Source: Qipengyuania seohaensis (GTDB lineage Bacteria > Pseudomonadota > Alphaproteobacteria > Sphingomonadales > Sphingomonadaceae). Taken from it: DNA of 64,000 nucleotides. The stretch is from NCBI RefSeq assembly GCF_002795865.1, contig NZ_CP024920.1:1585001-1649000 (forward strand), given 5' to 3'. Shown here one piece after another: positions 26,579 through 35,389 of this stretch (within the stretch, counting starts at the first letter, position 1; every line of letters starts with the position of its first letter). Position numbers and translations under genes: made by a program. The notes below the pieces were generated by a model. That model worked only from the letters and a program-made list of their open reading frames with translations, was not told where the DNA came from and did not search any database.

Positions 26579-27512
26579 TGCCGCGCGCGCTTAGTAGATG
26601 GCGCGCTTCCAAGCAATCTTTCTCCATCTGTGAGGTGAGCGCCTCGATCGAATCGAACTTCGCCTCGCCGCGCAAAAAGTGATGGAAGGCCACTTCGATT
26701 TCCTGGCCATAAAGGTCGCCGGAAAAATCGAAGAAATAGGGTTCGAGCAATTCCTTGGGCGGTTCGAACTGCGGACGCACCCCGATATTTGCTGCGCCGA
26801 GAAGCTCCTGCCCGGTCGAAAGGAGGCGGCCGGTTACCGCGTAAATCCCGTATTTCGGGCGCAGGTAGTGCTCGATCGACAGGTTCGCGGTGGGATAACC
26901 GATGGTTCGTCCGCGTTTGTCGCCATGCTCCACGATCCCGCGGATCGCGAAGGGGCGGGTGAGCAGGCGCGCGGCCTCCTGCGGGTCGCCGTCACGCAGC
27001 GCGTCGCGTACGCGGCTGGAAGAAACCGGCTTCCCGCCGTCGAGAATGGGTTGGGCGGCGCGCGCCTCGATCCCGACTTCCTTGCCGAGCGAGACGAGCT
27101 TGTCGAAATTGCCGCCACGTGCCTTGCCGAAGGTGAAATCCTCGCCGGTGACGACACCTGCGACGCCGAGATGATCGGCCAGCAGGACCGTCACGAAATC
27201 TTCTGCAGTCGTCCCGGCCAGCTCGCCGTCGAAATGGAACACCAGCATCGCGGTGGCACCTGCGGCGAGATAGAGCTCCTGCCGCTGCTCAAGCGTGGTC
27301 AGGCGAAAGGGCGGGGCGTCCGGCTTGAAATGGCGGACCGGGTGCGGGTCGAAGGTGGCGATGATCGAGGGGCGCCCCTCTGCGCGAGCCCAGTCGATCG
27401 CTTGCTTAGCGACAGCCTGGTGGCCGAGGTGGAAACCGTCGAAATTGCCCAGCGCAATGATTGCGCCGCGAAGGCTCTCGGGCAGCGGGTCTCTGTGGTC
27501 GAGAAATCTCAC
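26571..27512 (-). CDS. ribF: Bifunctional riboflavin kinase/FAD synthetase
   Basis: 313 residues. It phosphorylates riboflavin to FMN and adenylates FMN to FAD. The N-terminal adenylyltransferase domain has LGNFDGFHLGHQAV and GEDFTFGKARGG; the C-terminal kinase domain has GDKRGRTIGYPTANL and YGQEIEVAFHHFLRGEAKFDS. GTG start at 27512 overlaps the dipeptidase stop as GTGA. It supplies cofactors to flavoenzymes here (PdxH, ETF, acyl-CoA dehydrogenase). The ribF-ileS-lspA order is common among proteobacteria. Confidence 0.96.
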   Translation of the reverse strand: MRFLDHRDPLPESLRGAIIALGNFDGFHLGHQAVAKQAIDWARAEGRPSIIATFDPHPVRHFKPDAPPFRLTTLEQRQELYLAAGATAMLVFHFDGELAGTTAEDFVTVLLADHLGVAGVVTGEDFTFGKARGGNFDKLVSLGKEVGIEARAAQPILDGGKPVSSSRVRDALRDGDPQEAARLLTRPFAIRGIVEHGDKRGRTIGYPTANLSIEHYLRPKYGIYAVTGRLLSTGQELLGAANIGVRPQFEPPKELLEPYFFDFSGDLYGQEIEVAFHHFLRGEAKFDSIEALTSQMEKDCLEARHLLSARGND

Positions 27513-28678
27513 CGCGGCACCAACCCTTCGGCGATGACGCGCAACGCGTTTCCGCCCATTGCCGCGCGGATTTCCTCTTCGGAAAAACCTTCATCGAGCA
27601 GGGCCTGCGTGACCTGCGTCAGCTCAGACGTGTCGAAGCGCACGGTGACTGCGCCATCATAATCGCTGCCCAGCGCCACGTGTTCGATGCCGACGATGTC
27701 GCGGATATGCTTCATGGCCTTGGCTGCGGCGCGAGGAGAGGTGTAGCAGACGGCGCCCTCCCAATAGCCGACGCCGATTATTCCGCCGGTCGCAGCGACA
27801 CCGCGAATTTCCTCGTCCGTCAGGTTGCGGTTGACGTCACAGGTTGCCTGCACGCCGCCATGGCTCGAGACGACGGGGCGGGTCGCCATGGCAAGAATTT
27901 CCGAAACGCACTGATGGCTGCAATGCGCAATATCGACGATCATTCCCATCGCCTCCATCCGCTTCACGGTTTCGCGGCCCATCTCGGTCAGGCCGCCTTT
28001 TTCGAGACCATGCATCGAACCGGCCAGTTCATTGTCGAAGAAATGCGTGAGCCCCGCCATGCGCATTCCTGCGGCGTATAATACTTCAAGATTGCCGATG
28101 TCGCCCTCGAGGCTTTGCAGGCCTTCGGCACTGAACAGGACGCCGATGCCATTGTTCTTGATCGCGCGGCGTCCGAGCAGCCCGGCGACGTCATCTCGGC
28201 GGCGGATCGACACGAGCTGGTTGCCGGAACCTTCGACCGCCCGGTCCAGCTTTTGCGCATGGTACAGGGATCGTTCGAGCAAGCTTCCCCAGGTCCTCAC
28301 CGGCTGGAGCTGCGCGATCACGAGTGGCGTGATGTTGTCGCTATCCGCGCCATTGGCGTCGTAATTCTGCCCGCGCGGTGTCTTGGTGACGCTGGAGAAA
28401 ATCTGCAATGCGACGTTGCCTTGCTGCAGGCGCGGAAGGTCGACATGCCCCCGGTCGCTGCGATCCAGCAGATCGCGGTCCCACAAGAGCGTGTCGGAAT
28501 GCAGGTCGACAATAGTGAGGCTTTCGTGAAGCGCTCGCGCTTCGTCGGACACCGCGATCAAGGGCTGGCCATCGACCTTGTTCATGTCCCGCTCGAGCAT
28601 TGCTGGTGCGAATGCGAAGAACCCTGCGATCGCCAGCAGCACGACGACGACGAGACCGATGAGGATGCGCCGCTTCAT
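27509..28678 (-). CDS. Membrane dipeptidase (peptidase M19)
   Basis: 389 residues of the renal-dipeptidase-like family of dizinc hydrolases that cleave Xaa-Xaa, including D-amino-acid, dipeptides. An N-terminal hydrophobic helix (ILIGLVVVVLLAIAGFFAF) anchors it with the catalytic domain outside the cytoplasm. Zinc-site landmarks: VDLHSDTLLW, FSAEGLQSLEGD, DIAHCSHQCVSEIL, SSHGGVQATCDVNRNL and ALGSDYDGAV. ATG 28678 overlaps the folA stop (ATGA); a TTG two codons upstream is less likely. Possible roles are peptidoglycan-peptide or general dipeptide turnover. Confidence 0.92.
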   Translation of the reverse strand: MKRRILIGLVVVVLLAIAGFFAFAPAMLERDMNKVDGQPLIAVSDEARALHESLTIVDLHSDTLLWDRDLLDRSDRGHVDLPRLQQGNVALQIFSSVTKTPRGQNYDANGADSDNITPLVIAQLQPVRTWGSLLERSLYHAQKLDRAVEGSGNQLVSIRRRDDVAGLLGRRAIKNNGIGVLFSAEGLQSLEGDIGNLEVLYAAGMRMAGLTHFFDNELAGSMHGLEKGGLTEMGRETVKRMEAMGMIVDIAHCSHQCVSEILAMATRPVVSSHGGVQATCDVNRNLTDEEIRGVAATGGIIGVGYWEGAVCYTSPRAAAKAMKHIRDIVGIEHVALGSDYDGAVTVRFDTSELTQVTQALLDEGFSEEEIRAAMGGNALRVIAEGLVPR

Positions 28679-29151
28679 TCGCAATGCTCGTAGGTCAGGA
28701 AGGAATAGGCAGGCGTCTCTTCTTCGGCAGAGAAATCCTCACGCCCCGCGATCTCCCATTCCGGGCCGAGCGGGGGCATGAAGACATCGCCATCGAAATC
28801 CTGATGTATCTGCGTCAATTCCACCCTGTGCGAAAGGGGCAGGAAAACGTCGAAAATCGCTGCTCCGCCGATGACGGCAGCGCCATCGCCCGCGGTCGCA
28901 ATCGCCTCTTCAACGGAGCGCACTACTTCTGCACCCGTAGAATCCCAACGTTCCTTTCGAGTCAGAACGATGTGGCGGCGGCCGGGCAAGAGACCGGGTA
29001 GGCTTTCGAACGTCTTGCGGCCCATGATCATCGGCCGCCCCATGGTGAGCGCCTTGAACCGCTTAAGATCGGCTGGCAGGTGCCAGGGCAAGGTGCCGTC
29101 CTTGCCGATCGCGCCATTGGCGGCGCGCGCATAGATGCAAAACAGGCTCAT
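28675..29151 (-). CDS. folA: Dihydrofolate reductase
   Basis: 158 residues, the normal chromosomal length. NADPH-dependent reduction of dihydrofolate to tetrahydrofolate. Motifs: ARAANGAIGKDGTLPWHLPADLKRFK (Met20 loop with the PW pair), MGRPMIMGRKTFESLP, RRHIVLTR and GGAAIFDVFLP. It overlaps purK upstream and the dipeptidase gene downstream. I do not see thymidylate synthase (thyA) nearby, its frequent partner. Nothing suggests a drug-resistant variant. Confidence 0.96.
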   Translation of the reverse strand: MSLFCIYARAANGAIGKDGTLPWHLPADLKRFKALTMGRPMIMGRKTFESLPGLLPGRRHIVLTRKERWDSTGAEVVRSVEEAIATAGDGAAVIGGAAIFDVFLPLSHRVELTQIHQDFDGDVFMPPLGPEWEIAGREDFSAEEETPAYSFLTYEHCE

Positions 29152-30206
29152 GCGCGGGACAGGCGGGTCAGGTGACCCATCTTGCGCCCCTCGCGAATTT
29201 CCGATTTGCCATAGTCGTGCAGGTGGGCATCGGCTTCTGCAAGAAACGCGTGCGCACCCGCGATATCACTGCCGAGGATGTTGCGCATCTCGACCGCCTC
29301 GGCCGTGGTGCGTGTGTCGCCGAGAGGTAGCCCTGCTACTGCCCTGATATGGTTCTCGAACTGGCTGGTGGCCGCGCCCTCGATTGTCCAATGACCAGAA
29401 TTGTGCACGCGCGGGGCCATTTCGTTGAAGATCGGGCCTTCGTGAGTAGCGAAAAATTCCAGCGTCAGCACGCCGACATAGCCCAGGGCATCGGCAACGT
29501 GACCGGCCAGCTTCCGCGCTGCGTCCACCTGTGGTTCGACCGCGTCTCCGGCCGGTAGGTAGGAGGCGGAAAGGACACCGCCTTCGTGGACGTTTCGCGA
29601 GCTGTCCCAGAAGCGAATTTCACCATCTCGGGCGCGCACGAGGATGACCGAAAATTCGGCATCGAATTCGACGAAGCCCTCGTAGATCCCGGGGACATCG
29701 GGAAGCTTGAGCGCGGCGGCATCGCGGCCCGACATGATACGCCACTGGCCCTTGCCGTCATAGCCGTCGCGACGGGTCTTCACGATGCCGGGCGCGCCAA
29801 GCCGGTCGGTCGCCGCTTCGAGATCGCTCTGGGAATCGATCTTCGCATAGGCCGCTGGCCTGCCGCCAAGCCCCTCGACGAAACGCTTTTCATTGAGCCG
29901 GTCCTGCGCAGTTTCAAGCGCCTTGGGGTCGGGAAAGATTGTGCCGGGCGCGAACGTGCGGGCAGTCTCGACCGGCACGTTCTCGAATTCCCAAGTGACG
30001 AGGTCGCAACGTGCGGCGAATGCCGCCAGAGCAGCTTGGTCGTCCCAGCAGTTGGTGAAAAATTCCTCGCACACTTCGGCGGCCACATTGTCGCCTTCCG
30101 GCGAATAGCCGATGCAGCGATATCCAAGCTGGGTTGCGGCGACCGCCATCATCCGGCCGAGCTGCCCCCCTCCCAGGATGCCGATGGTGGAGCCCCTCTC
30201 CAGCAT
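29148..30206 (-). CDS. purK: N5-carboxyaminoimidazole ribonucleotide synthetase
   Basis: 352-residue ATP-grasp enzyme that carboxylates AIR to N5-CAIR using ATP and bicarbonate in purine synthesis. Motifs: TIGILGGGQLGRMMAVAATQLGYR at the N-terminus, TWEFENVP, KTRRDGYDGKGQWRI, and FNEMAPRVHNSGHWTIEGAATSQFENH near the C-terminus. Its ATG shares a base with the purE stop, so the two successive pathway enzymes are coupled. It also overlaps folA by 4 bases. Confidence 0.97.
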   Translation of the reverse strand: MLERGSTIGILGGGQLGRMMAVAATQLGYRCIGYSPEGDNVAAEVCEEFFTNCWDDQAALAAFAARCDLVTWEFENVPVETARTFAPGTIFPDPKALETAQDRLNEKRFVEGLGGRPAAYAKIDSQSDLEAATDRLGAPGIVKTRRDGYDGKGQWRIMSGRDAAALKLPDVPGIYEGFVEFDAEFSVILVRARDGEIRFWDSSRNVHEGGVLSASYLPAGDAVEPQVDAARKLAGHVADALGYVGVLTLEFFATHEGPIFNEMAPRVHNSGHWTIEGAATSQFENHIRAVAGLPLGDTRTTAEAVEMRNILGSDIAGAHAFLAEADAHLHDYGKSEIREGRKMGHLTRLSRA

Positions 30207-30688
30207 CAGTCGTGCGGCCGCTCGGTTACCGCATCGCTGCGCGCCTGCCGCCAGGCCTTGAGCCGTTCGCCGAGGTCTGCGTCCGTGTTCGCGAGAATTG
30301 CTGCTGCGAACAGGCCGGCGTTGGTGGCCCCCGCTTCGCCGATGGCAAGGGTGCCCACCGGAATGCCGGCCGGCATCTGGACGATCGAGAGCAGGCTGTC
30401 CTCGCCCGAAAGCGCCCTCGACTGAACCGGAACGCCAAGTACGGGGACGTGGGTCAGTGCCGCAATCATTCCGGGCAAGTGGGCAGCGCCTCCCGCCCCC
30501 GCGATAATGACCTGAAAGCCGGCTGCGTCAGCGCCCTTGGCAAAATCATACATCCGATCCGGTGTGCGATGTGCGGAGACGATCCGCACATCCGTTTCGA
30601 CGCCGAGTTCATCCAGCACCTCGGCGGCGCAGGTCATGGTCTTCCAGTCCGACTGGCTACCCATGACGATTGCGACCTTTGCCCCCAT
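30206..30688 (-). CDS. purE: N5-carboxyaminoimidazole ribonucleotide mutase
   Basis: 160 residues; converts N5-CAIR to CAIR. Class I PurE signature: [62 protein letters not shown] and [30 protein letters not shown] 30688 is chosen; a TTG two codons upstream would overlap the gpmA stop. It lies 2 bases after gpmA and is followed by purK. Confidence 0.96.
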   Translation of the reverse strand: MGAKVAIVMGSQSDWKTMTCAAEVLDELGVETDVRIVSAHRTPDRMYDFAKGADAAGFQVIIAGAGGAAHLPGMIAALTHVPVLGVPVQSRALSGEDSLLSIVQMPAGIPVGTLAIGEAGATNAGLFAAAILANTDADLGERLKAWRQARSDAVTERPHD

Positions 30689-30690
30689 GA

Positions 30691-31377
30691 TCAACTGTCC
30701 TTCAGATAATAGCGTTCGCCCGACACCTGCGTCCCGTCGAATTCGTAGATGATTGGCTGGCCAGTCGGAATTTCCAAGCCGGTGATCTCGTCGTCGGAAA
30801 TACCGGACAGGTGCTTGACCAATGCGCGCAAGCTGTTGCCGTGAGCCGAGATGATGACCGTCTCGCCCTTGCCCAGCTGCGGGAGAATGGCTTTTTCCCA
30901 GTAAGGGAGCACACGCTCGATCGTCAGCTTGAGGCTTTCGGTGCGCGGCACTTCGATACCGGCGTAGCGGGGGTCGTCCGACAGATCGAACTTGCTGCCC
31001 GGCTCGAGTTCGGGAGGCGGAACGTCGAAGCTGCGGCGCCAGATGTGAACCTGTTCGTCACCGTGCTTGTCGCGCGTTTCCTGCTTGTTGAGGCCTGTCA
31101 GCCCGCCATAGTGACGCTCGTTGAGGTGCCAGTCGCGCGTCACCGGGATCCAGAGGCGGTCGCACGCTTCGAGCGCGATATTGAGCGTCTTGATCGCGCG
31201 CTTCTGGACGGATGTGAACGCGGTGGTGGGCAGAACGCCCTTCGCTTTCATCAGCTCACCGGCTTCGCGCGCTTCGGTTTCGCCCTTTTCGGTGAGGTCG
31301 ACATCCCACCAGCCGGTGAACCGGTTGGCGAGGTTCCACTCGCTCTGGCCGTGACGGACGAGGATCAGCTTGGACAT
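30691..31377 (-). CDS. gpmA: 2,3-bisphosphoglycerate-dependent phosphoglycerate mutase
   Basis: 228 residues; interconverts 3- and 2-phosphoglycerate in glycolysis and gluconeogenesis through a phosphohistidine. The catalytic [10 protein letters not shown] starts at residue 6 (His9); other family blocks are [41 protein letters not shown] and the second active-site histidine in [18 protein letters not shown] 31377 begins the homology. It precedes purE by 2 bases, with the 47-codon gene 33 bases upstream. Confidence 0.96.
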   Translation of the reverse strand: MSKLILVRHGQSEWNLANRFTGWWDVDLTEKGETEAREAGELMKAKGVLPTTAFTSVQKRAIKTLNIALEACDRLWIPVTRDWHLNERHYGGLTGLNKQETRDKHGDEQVHIWRRSFDVPPPELEPGSKFDLSDDPRYAGIEVPRTESLKLTIERVLPYWEKAILPQLGKGETVIISAHGNSLRALVKHLSGISDDEITGLEIPTGQPIIYEFDGTQVSGERYYLKDS

Positions 31378-31410
31378 GGGCGCTCCCTGTTTCCCTAGGA
31401 GCACTGCGCG

Positions 31411-31554
31411 TTAGCGGTCTGTGTCGGGCTTGGAAACCCCGTCCGCATCCGATTCGCGGATTTCACGCGCCTGTCCCTTGCGGCGACGCAAATTCTCGCG
31501 AAGTTTCGCAGCGAGCCGCTCTTCGCGGCTCATCTTGTCGTTCGGTTGGGTCAT
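31411..31554 (-). CDS. Small conserved basic protein, unknown
   Basis: 47 residues, highly charged: MTQPNDKMSREERLAAKLRE then NLRRRKGQAREIRE. Short proteins with this REERLAAKLRENLRRRKxQAR pattern recur in alphaproteobacterial genomes by recall, usually annotated hypothetical. It is likely one long helix; the basic patch could bind nucleic acid, but that is a guess. It sits 33 bases upstream of gpmA on the same strand and may be the first gene of that operon. Confidence 0.65.
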   Translation of the reverse strand: MTQPNDKMSREERLAAKLRENLRRRKGQAREIRESDADGVSKPDTDR

Positions 31555-31598
31555 CGCGCAATCCTTTTGCGAAATTCGGCTCGGGTCGCAAGCTAAGG

Positions 31599-31627
31599 TT
31601 GACTTATCCTCCGTGTCTGCCAATAGC
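31599..31627 (+). promoter_or_regulatory. Candidate promoter of tRNA-Thr
   Basis: TTGACT (31599-31604), 17-base spacer, AATAGC (31622-31627), about 40 bases before the tRNA. The -35 is good and the -10 weak. Between promoter and tRNA lies the perfect hairpin CCGCAAG-CGTT-CTTGCGG (31641-31658). Confidence 0.5.
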
Positions 31628-31667
31628 GCGCGCCTCCACCCCGCAAGCGTTCTTGCGGAGGATCCGT

Positions 31668-31742
31668 GCTGCTGTAGCTCAGTGGTAGAGCGCACCCTTG
31701 GTAAGGGTGAGGCCGGGAGTTCAATCCTCCCCAGCAGCACCA
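31668..31742 (+). tRNA. tRNA-Thr (anticodon GGT)
   Basis: Full cloverleaf with acceptor stem GCTGCTG/CAGCAGC, a D-arm beginning AGCTCAGTGGTAGAGC, anticodon stem CACCC/GGGTG around TTGGTAA (anticodon GGT, reading ACC/ACU), T-loop GTTCAATC, discriminator A and encoded CCA. No introns or odd pairs seen. Confidence 0.96.
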
Positions 31743-31860
31743 TTTTCCCTTTTCTTCGGAACTTCGAGCGCCTGGCGCGGCGCGCAGCGTCGCCTCAATG
31801 CGCGTGGCGGGTTGCGTAGGGGCGTTTAGCGCGGCACTCCTCCCGGCAAGGGAGAGATAG

Positions 31861-33030
31861 ATGGATTTCCGCCTCACAGAAGAACAGCGCGAGCTTCAGG
31901 ATGCAGCGCGCACTTTCGCACGCAGGGAATTGCCCGACCTTGCGCGCGAGATGGAGGAGAAAGATTTCTCAGTCCCGGCCGACATGATGCGCCGGTACGG
32001 AGAGATGGGCTTCTTGGGCGTGAATTTGCCGGAAGAATATGGCGGCCTGGGTCTGGGGCACCTGGAGGCGCTCCTCGTTCTCGAACAGTTTGCGATGATA
32101 TCCAACGCCGTCGCCTTTCCTGTGTTCGAAGCCCTGGTGGGGCCCGTTCGCACGCTGGAGCGATTCGGTGCCGATGCGATCAAGGCCAAGGTCATTCCTC
32201 AAGTCGTATCGGGCGAGGCGACTGTCGCCGTTTCCATGTCGGAACCCGATGCCGGAACGGCACTGACCGATCTGAGCACCCGCGCCCGGGACGCGGGTGA
32301 CCATTACATCCTCGACGGCAACAAGCGTTGGACAAGCGGTGCAGGCCATGCGCGCTATTACGTGGTTTACACACGGCTTTCCGATGCGCCGGGGGCGAAG
32401 GGTATCGGCGCCCTACTGGTCGACAAGGAAATGGATGGCGTCAGTTTCGGCAAGCGCGAGCAGCTGATGGGGTTCCGGGGCATCGAGACGCGCGACATCA
32501 CTTTCGATAGAGTGAAGGTTCCGAAGGAAAACGAGATCGTCCCTGCCGGTGGTTTCGGCAAGCTGATGAGCGCTTTCGGGCTCGAAAGATGCGGCAATGC
32601 CACCCAATCTCTCGGGCTCGCTGCTGCCGCCCTGGAGCAGGCGACTGAGTATGTGCAGGAACGTGAGGCCTTCGGGAAGCCCATCGTCGATTTCCAGGCG
32701 GTCCAGATGCGCCTTGCCGAGATGGCAATGCAGGTCGAAGCATCGCGCCTGCTGATCTATCGCGCGGCTGCGAATGCCGAGCATAATGCGGACGGGCTGC
32801 CGAGCGTCTACGAAAGCTCGACCGCGAAGTGCTTTGCCAACGATATCGTCCGCAGTGTCACTGCCAACGGGATGCAGGTCATGGGCGGTTATGGCTACCA
32901 CAAGGAATACGGGATGGAGCAGCGGGTGCGCGACGGCTTTGCCTGGGGCATAGCTGGCGGCACGACAGACGTGCAGAAAACCAATATTGCTGCAGCCATC
33001 GTCGGTCGGCGCTTCGATCAAAGACGTTGA
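31861..33030 (+). CDS. Acyl-CoA dehydrogenase, non-MCAD catalytic type
   Basis: 389-residue FAD enzyme oxidising an acyl-CoA to the enoyl-CoA and feeding electrons to ETF. Normal domain order: N-terminal helices (MDFRLTEEQRELQDAARTFA), beta-barrel with AVSMSEPDAGTALTDLSTRA, and C-terminal helices with YVQEREAFGKPIVDFQAVQ and VMGGYGYHKEYGMEQRVRD. At the usual catalytic position (Tyr-Glu-Gly-Thr in MCAD) it has A365-G-G-T, so that Glu is missing. E242 (FGLERCG) aligns with the alternative catalytic Glu of isovaleryl-CoA/long-chain dehydrogenases. Substrate unknown. Precedes the PH-domain genes by 32 bases. Confidence 0.93.
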   Translation: MDFRLTEEQRELQDAARTFARRELPDLAREMEEKDFSVPADMMRRYGEMGFLGVNLPEEYGGLGLGHLEALLVLEQFAMISNAVAFPVFEALVGPVRTLERFGADAIKAKVIPQVVSGEATVAVSMSEPDAGTALTDLSTRARDAGDHYILDGNKRWTSGAGHARYYVVYTRLSDAPGAKGIGALLVDKEMDGVSFGKREQLMGFRGIETRDITFDRVKVPKENEIVPAGGFGKLMSAFGLERCGNATQSLGLAAAALEQATEYVQEREAFGKPIVDFQAVQMRLAEMAMQVEASRLLIYRAAANAEHNADGLPSVYESSTAKCFANDIVRSVTANGMQVMGGYGYHKEYGMEQRVRDGFAWGIAGGTTDVQKTNIAAAIVGRRFDQRR

Positions 33031-33062
33031 TAGCGAGGGCTGTATTGCCTAGGTATGACGGC

Positions 33063-33530
33063 ATGGAAGACACGACCGGGCTGACCGAACTCGATCCGCG
33101 CTACAAGACGATGATGCGCCTCGTGGCGGGCATCTTCGCAATCGCCCTGATAGCCGGGGCCAGCATCGCGGAGTTCGCCATTCCCGGCTGGACCGGTGTG
33201 GCCTGGGGGCCGGTCCTGTTGATCGTGCTGTATCTCGTCGTCTGGCTGCCAATGCGCCGGTATGCGACGCGCGGCTATTCCCTGGCGGAGGAGCGGCTGC
33301 GCGTGGTGCGCGGCGTACTATTCCGTTCGGACACCGTCGTGCCTTTCGGCCGGGTCCAACACATTGATGTCGATCAGGGACCGCTCGAACGGGCTTTCCA
33401 TCTTGCGACCCTGACGGTCCACACCGCGGGCAGCCATAATTCATCAGTCTCGCTGCCTGGGCTGGCCCACGAGGACGCCATGGCGATGCGGGAAGAAATC
33501 CGCGCTGCCATTCGCCGCGACACGCAATGA
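33063..33530 (+). CDS. Bacterial PH-domain (bPH2, YdbS-like) membrane protein
   Basis: 155 residues. Two hydrophobic helices (about 20-65) followed by one bPH2 domain (RGYSLAEERLRVVRGVLFRS, VVPFGRVQHIDVDQGPLERAFHLATLTVHT). The ATG at 33063 gives an N-terminus of normal length. Its stop overlaps the next gene, which carries three more bPH2 domains, the same two-gene arrangement as ydbS-ydbT in Bacillus. Molecular role unknown; in Bacillus these have been linked to envelope or bacteriocin responses. Confidence 0.87.
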   Translation: MEDTTGLTELDPRYKTMMRLVAGIFAIALIAGASIAEFAIPGWTGVAWGPVLLIVLYLVVWLPMRRYATRGYSLAEERLRVVRGVLFRSDTVVPFGRVQHIDVDQGPLERAFHLATLTVHTAGSHNSSVSLPGLAHEDAMAMREEIRAAIRRDTQ

Positions 33531-35047
33531 CGGGCGATCTGCGCGAACCGAAGCGGACCGATCCGCGCACTTTCCTGGTGCAGTCGGTAAGTTACGTCAT
33601 TCGGTTCATTCCCGCAGCGCTGGCCCTCTTTGTCGTCATGCGCGACGAACTTGGCCAATTGTCCTATCTCATGCCGCTTCTGGGCTTCGTGTTCGTCGGC
33701 AATCTCGTCGTGCAGTATTTGCAGTGGACCAGGCTCACTTACGCGACTGGAGATGCCGACATCAGAGTGGAGAAAGGCCTCCTCTCCCGCGCTGCCCGGT
33801 CGGTACCTTATGAGCGTATCCAGGACGTCAGCATCGAACAAAAGCTGCTTCCCCGCTTGTTCGGGCTCGTCGAGGTCAAGTTCGAGACGGGGGCTGGCGG
33901 AAAGGAAGACCTGTCGCTCGCTTTCCTGACCGAAGCGGAGGGGGAGCGGCTTCGCGAAGTCGTCAAAGAACGGCGTGACGAGGAGGTGCTGCAAGCAGCA
34001 CCCGGGATTGTGCAAGACAATTCGGAACAGGTCACCGCACCGCTGTTCGAAATGGGGCCCAAGCGCGTCCTGACATTCGGCATGTTCGAGTTCTCGCTGG
34101 CTGTCGTTGCGGTTATCGGCGGCCTGGCGCAGCAGTTCGAATTCCTGCTCCCATTCGATCTGTGGGATCTCGACGGCTGGCAGGAAAGGCTGGCAGGGCC
34201 TGGGCAGCAGCTCGCAGGCCTTGGGCCGCTTGCACAAATCATCGGGCTCTTCGTTGCCTTGGCAACTCTCGCGGTGCTCGGTTTCGCAACCGGGGTCGTG
34301 CGGACGGGACTGCGCGAATGGGATTTCCGGCTGGATCGCACACCGAAGGGGCTCCGACGCCGTCGGGGACTGTTGACGCGCACCGATCTCGTGATGCCAG
34401 TTCACCGGGTCCAGGCGTTGAGGCTGGAGACGGGCCTCCTGCGCAAGCTGTTCGGGTGGCATGGCCTGAAGGTGATCAGCCTTGCGAGCGATAGCGGGGC
34501 AGCCAATCACGAGGCCGCGCCCTTCGCGCAAATGGATGAAATCGCACCTATCGTTGCGGAAACCGGGTTTGCGCTGCCCGGAAAAGAAATCACCTGGCAC
34601 CGGGCGATGGATAGATACCGTCTCGACAAGATGCTGCTCGCCAGCGCGGTGCTCCTACCGGTAACGATCGCTGCGATATTCATCACGCCATCGTGGCAGT
34701 GGCTTATCCCTGCAATCTCGCTCGCATGGATCATCGCTCATCATTGGTGGCGCTGGCGACACGACTGCCATGCGCTCGATGCCACACAGCTCTATTCGAG
34801 GCACGGCTGGTTCGCGCCAAGCCTCGCAATCGGATCGCGCACGAAGCTGCAATCGGTCGAGATCTTGCAGGGACCGATCGCCAGGCGGCGCGGCTATGCC
34901 AGCCTGCTCCTGGGGTTGGCAGGAGGCAATCTGCGGGTTCACGGAATGCCGTTAAGCGAAGCGTACAAGTGGCGCACCGCCATTCTGGAAAGCATCGGGA
35001 AGACGGACTTTTCCGACTTGCTCGAAGCGCGGGTCGAACCGGCCTAG
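33527..35047 (+). CDS. Multi-domain bacterial PH-domain (YdbT-like) membrane protein
   Basis: 506 residues with three bPH2-type repeats separated by pairs of membrane helices. Repeat signatures: ADIRVEKGLLSRAARSVPYERIQDVSIEQ (first), RTPKGLRRRRGLLTRTDLVMPVHRVQALRLE (second), ATQLYSRHGWFAPSLAIGSRTKLQSVEI (third). ATG 33527 overlaps the YdbS-like gene (ATGA), so the two products probably form one membrane complex. Its TAG stop and that of the convergent GNAT gene share the palindrome CTAG (35044-35047). Confidence 0.87.
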   Translation: MTGDLREPKRTDPRTFLVQSVSYVIRFIPAALALFVVMRDELGQLSYLMPLLGFVFVGNLVVQYLQWTRLTYATGDADIRVEKGLLSRAARSVPYERIQDVSIEQKLLPRLFGLVEVKFETGAGGKEDLSLAFLTEAEGERLREVVKERRDEEVLQAAPGIVQDNSEQVTAPLFEMGPKRVLTFGMFEFSLAVVAVIGGLAQQFEFLLPFDLWDLDGWQERLAGPGQQLAGLGPLAQIIGLFVALATLAVLGFATGVVRTGLREWDFRLDRTPKGLRRRRGLLTRTDLVMPVHRVQALRLETGLLRKLFGWHGLKVISLASDSGAANHEAAPFAQMDEIAPIVAETGFALPGKEITWHRAMDRYRLDKMLLASAVLLPVTIAAIFITPSWQWLIPAISLAWIIAHHWWRWRHDCHALDATQLYSRHGWFAPSLAIGSRTKLQSVEILQGPIARRRGYASLLLGLAGGNLRVHGMPLSEAYKWRTAILESIGKTDFSDLLEARVEPA

Positions 35048-35337
35048 GCGCGCAAGTCCGATAGCTCCGGATGCCTTTTGAAATATCCTTCAACGTATGA
35101 ACAATCCGGTGCGATGCGAAAGTCCTGGTCCCTGGCGTCCTCGATCATCGCCTTGACCAGTCTGGCAGCCAGACCCTGGCCCCGCGCTTCGGGGGGAACG
35201 AAGGTGTGCGTGGCGTGGCGCACCTCGCCTCTTGCGCGCCAGGTCAGTTCCGCTTCTCGAGAGGATCCTTCAACGGGCGTGAAATACCGCCCCTCGGTGT
35301 CGCTGCCTTCGTGCTGGATTTCAATCGTATCGCTCAC
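35044..35337 (-). CDS. Small GNAT-fold N-acetyltransferase (YjdJ-type)
   Basis: 97 residues, a minimal GNAT domain. Acetyl-CoA-binding loop PPEARGQGLAARLVKAMIEDA and the subfamily ending RIAPDCSYVEGYFKRHPELSDL, where the Cys and the YF-RHPE block are conserved. The start is GTG at 35337, with an AAAGGAA ribosome site about 8 bases upstream; a TTG seven codons earlier is possible. Substrate unknown. Convergent with the YdbT-like gene and divergent from the aldolase gene. Confidence 0.85.
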   Translation of the reverse strand: MSDTIEIQHEGSDTEGRYFTPVEGSSREAELTWRARGEVRHATHTFVPPEARGQGLAARLVKAMIEDARDQDFRIAPDCSYVEGYFKRHPELSDLRA

Positions 35338-35389
35338 GCAGATTTCCTTTCTGTGCAAGCAACGCCGTGCGCGCTAGAGGCGTTCCCCT

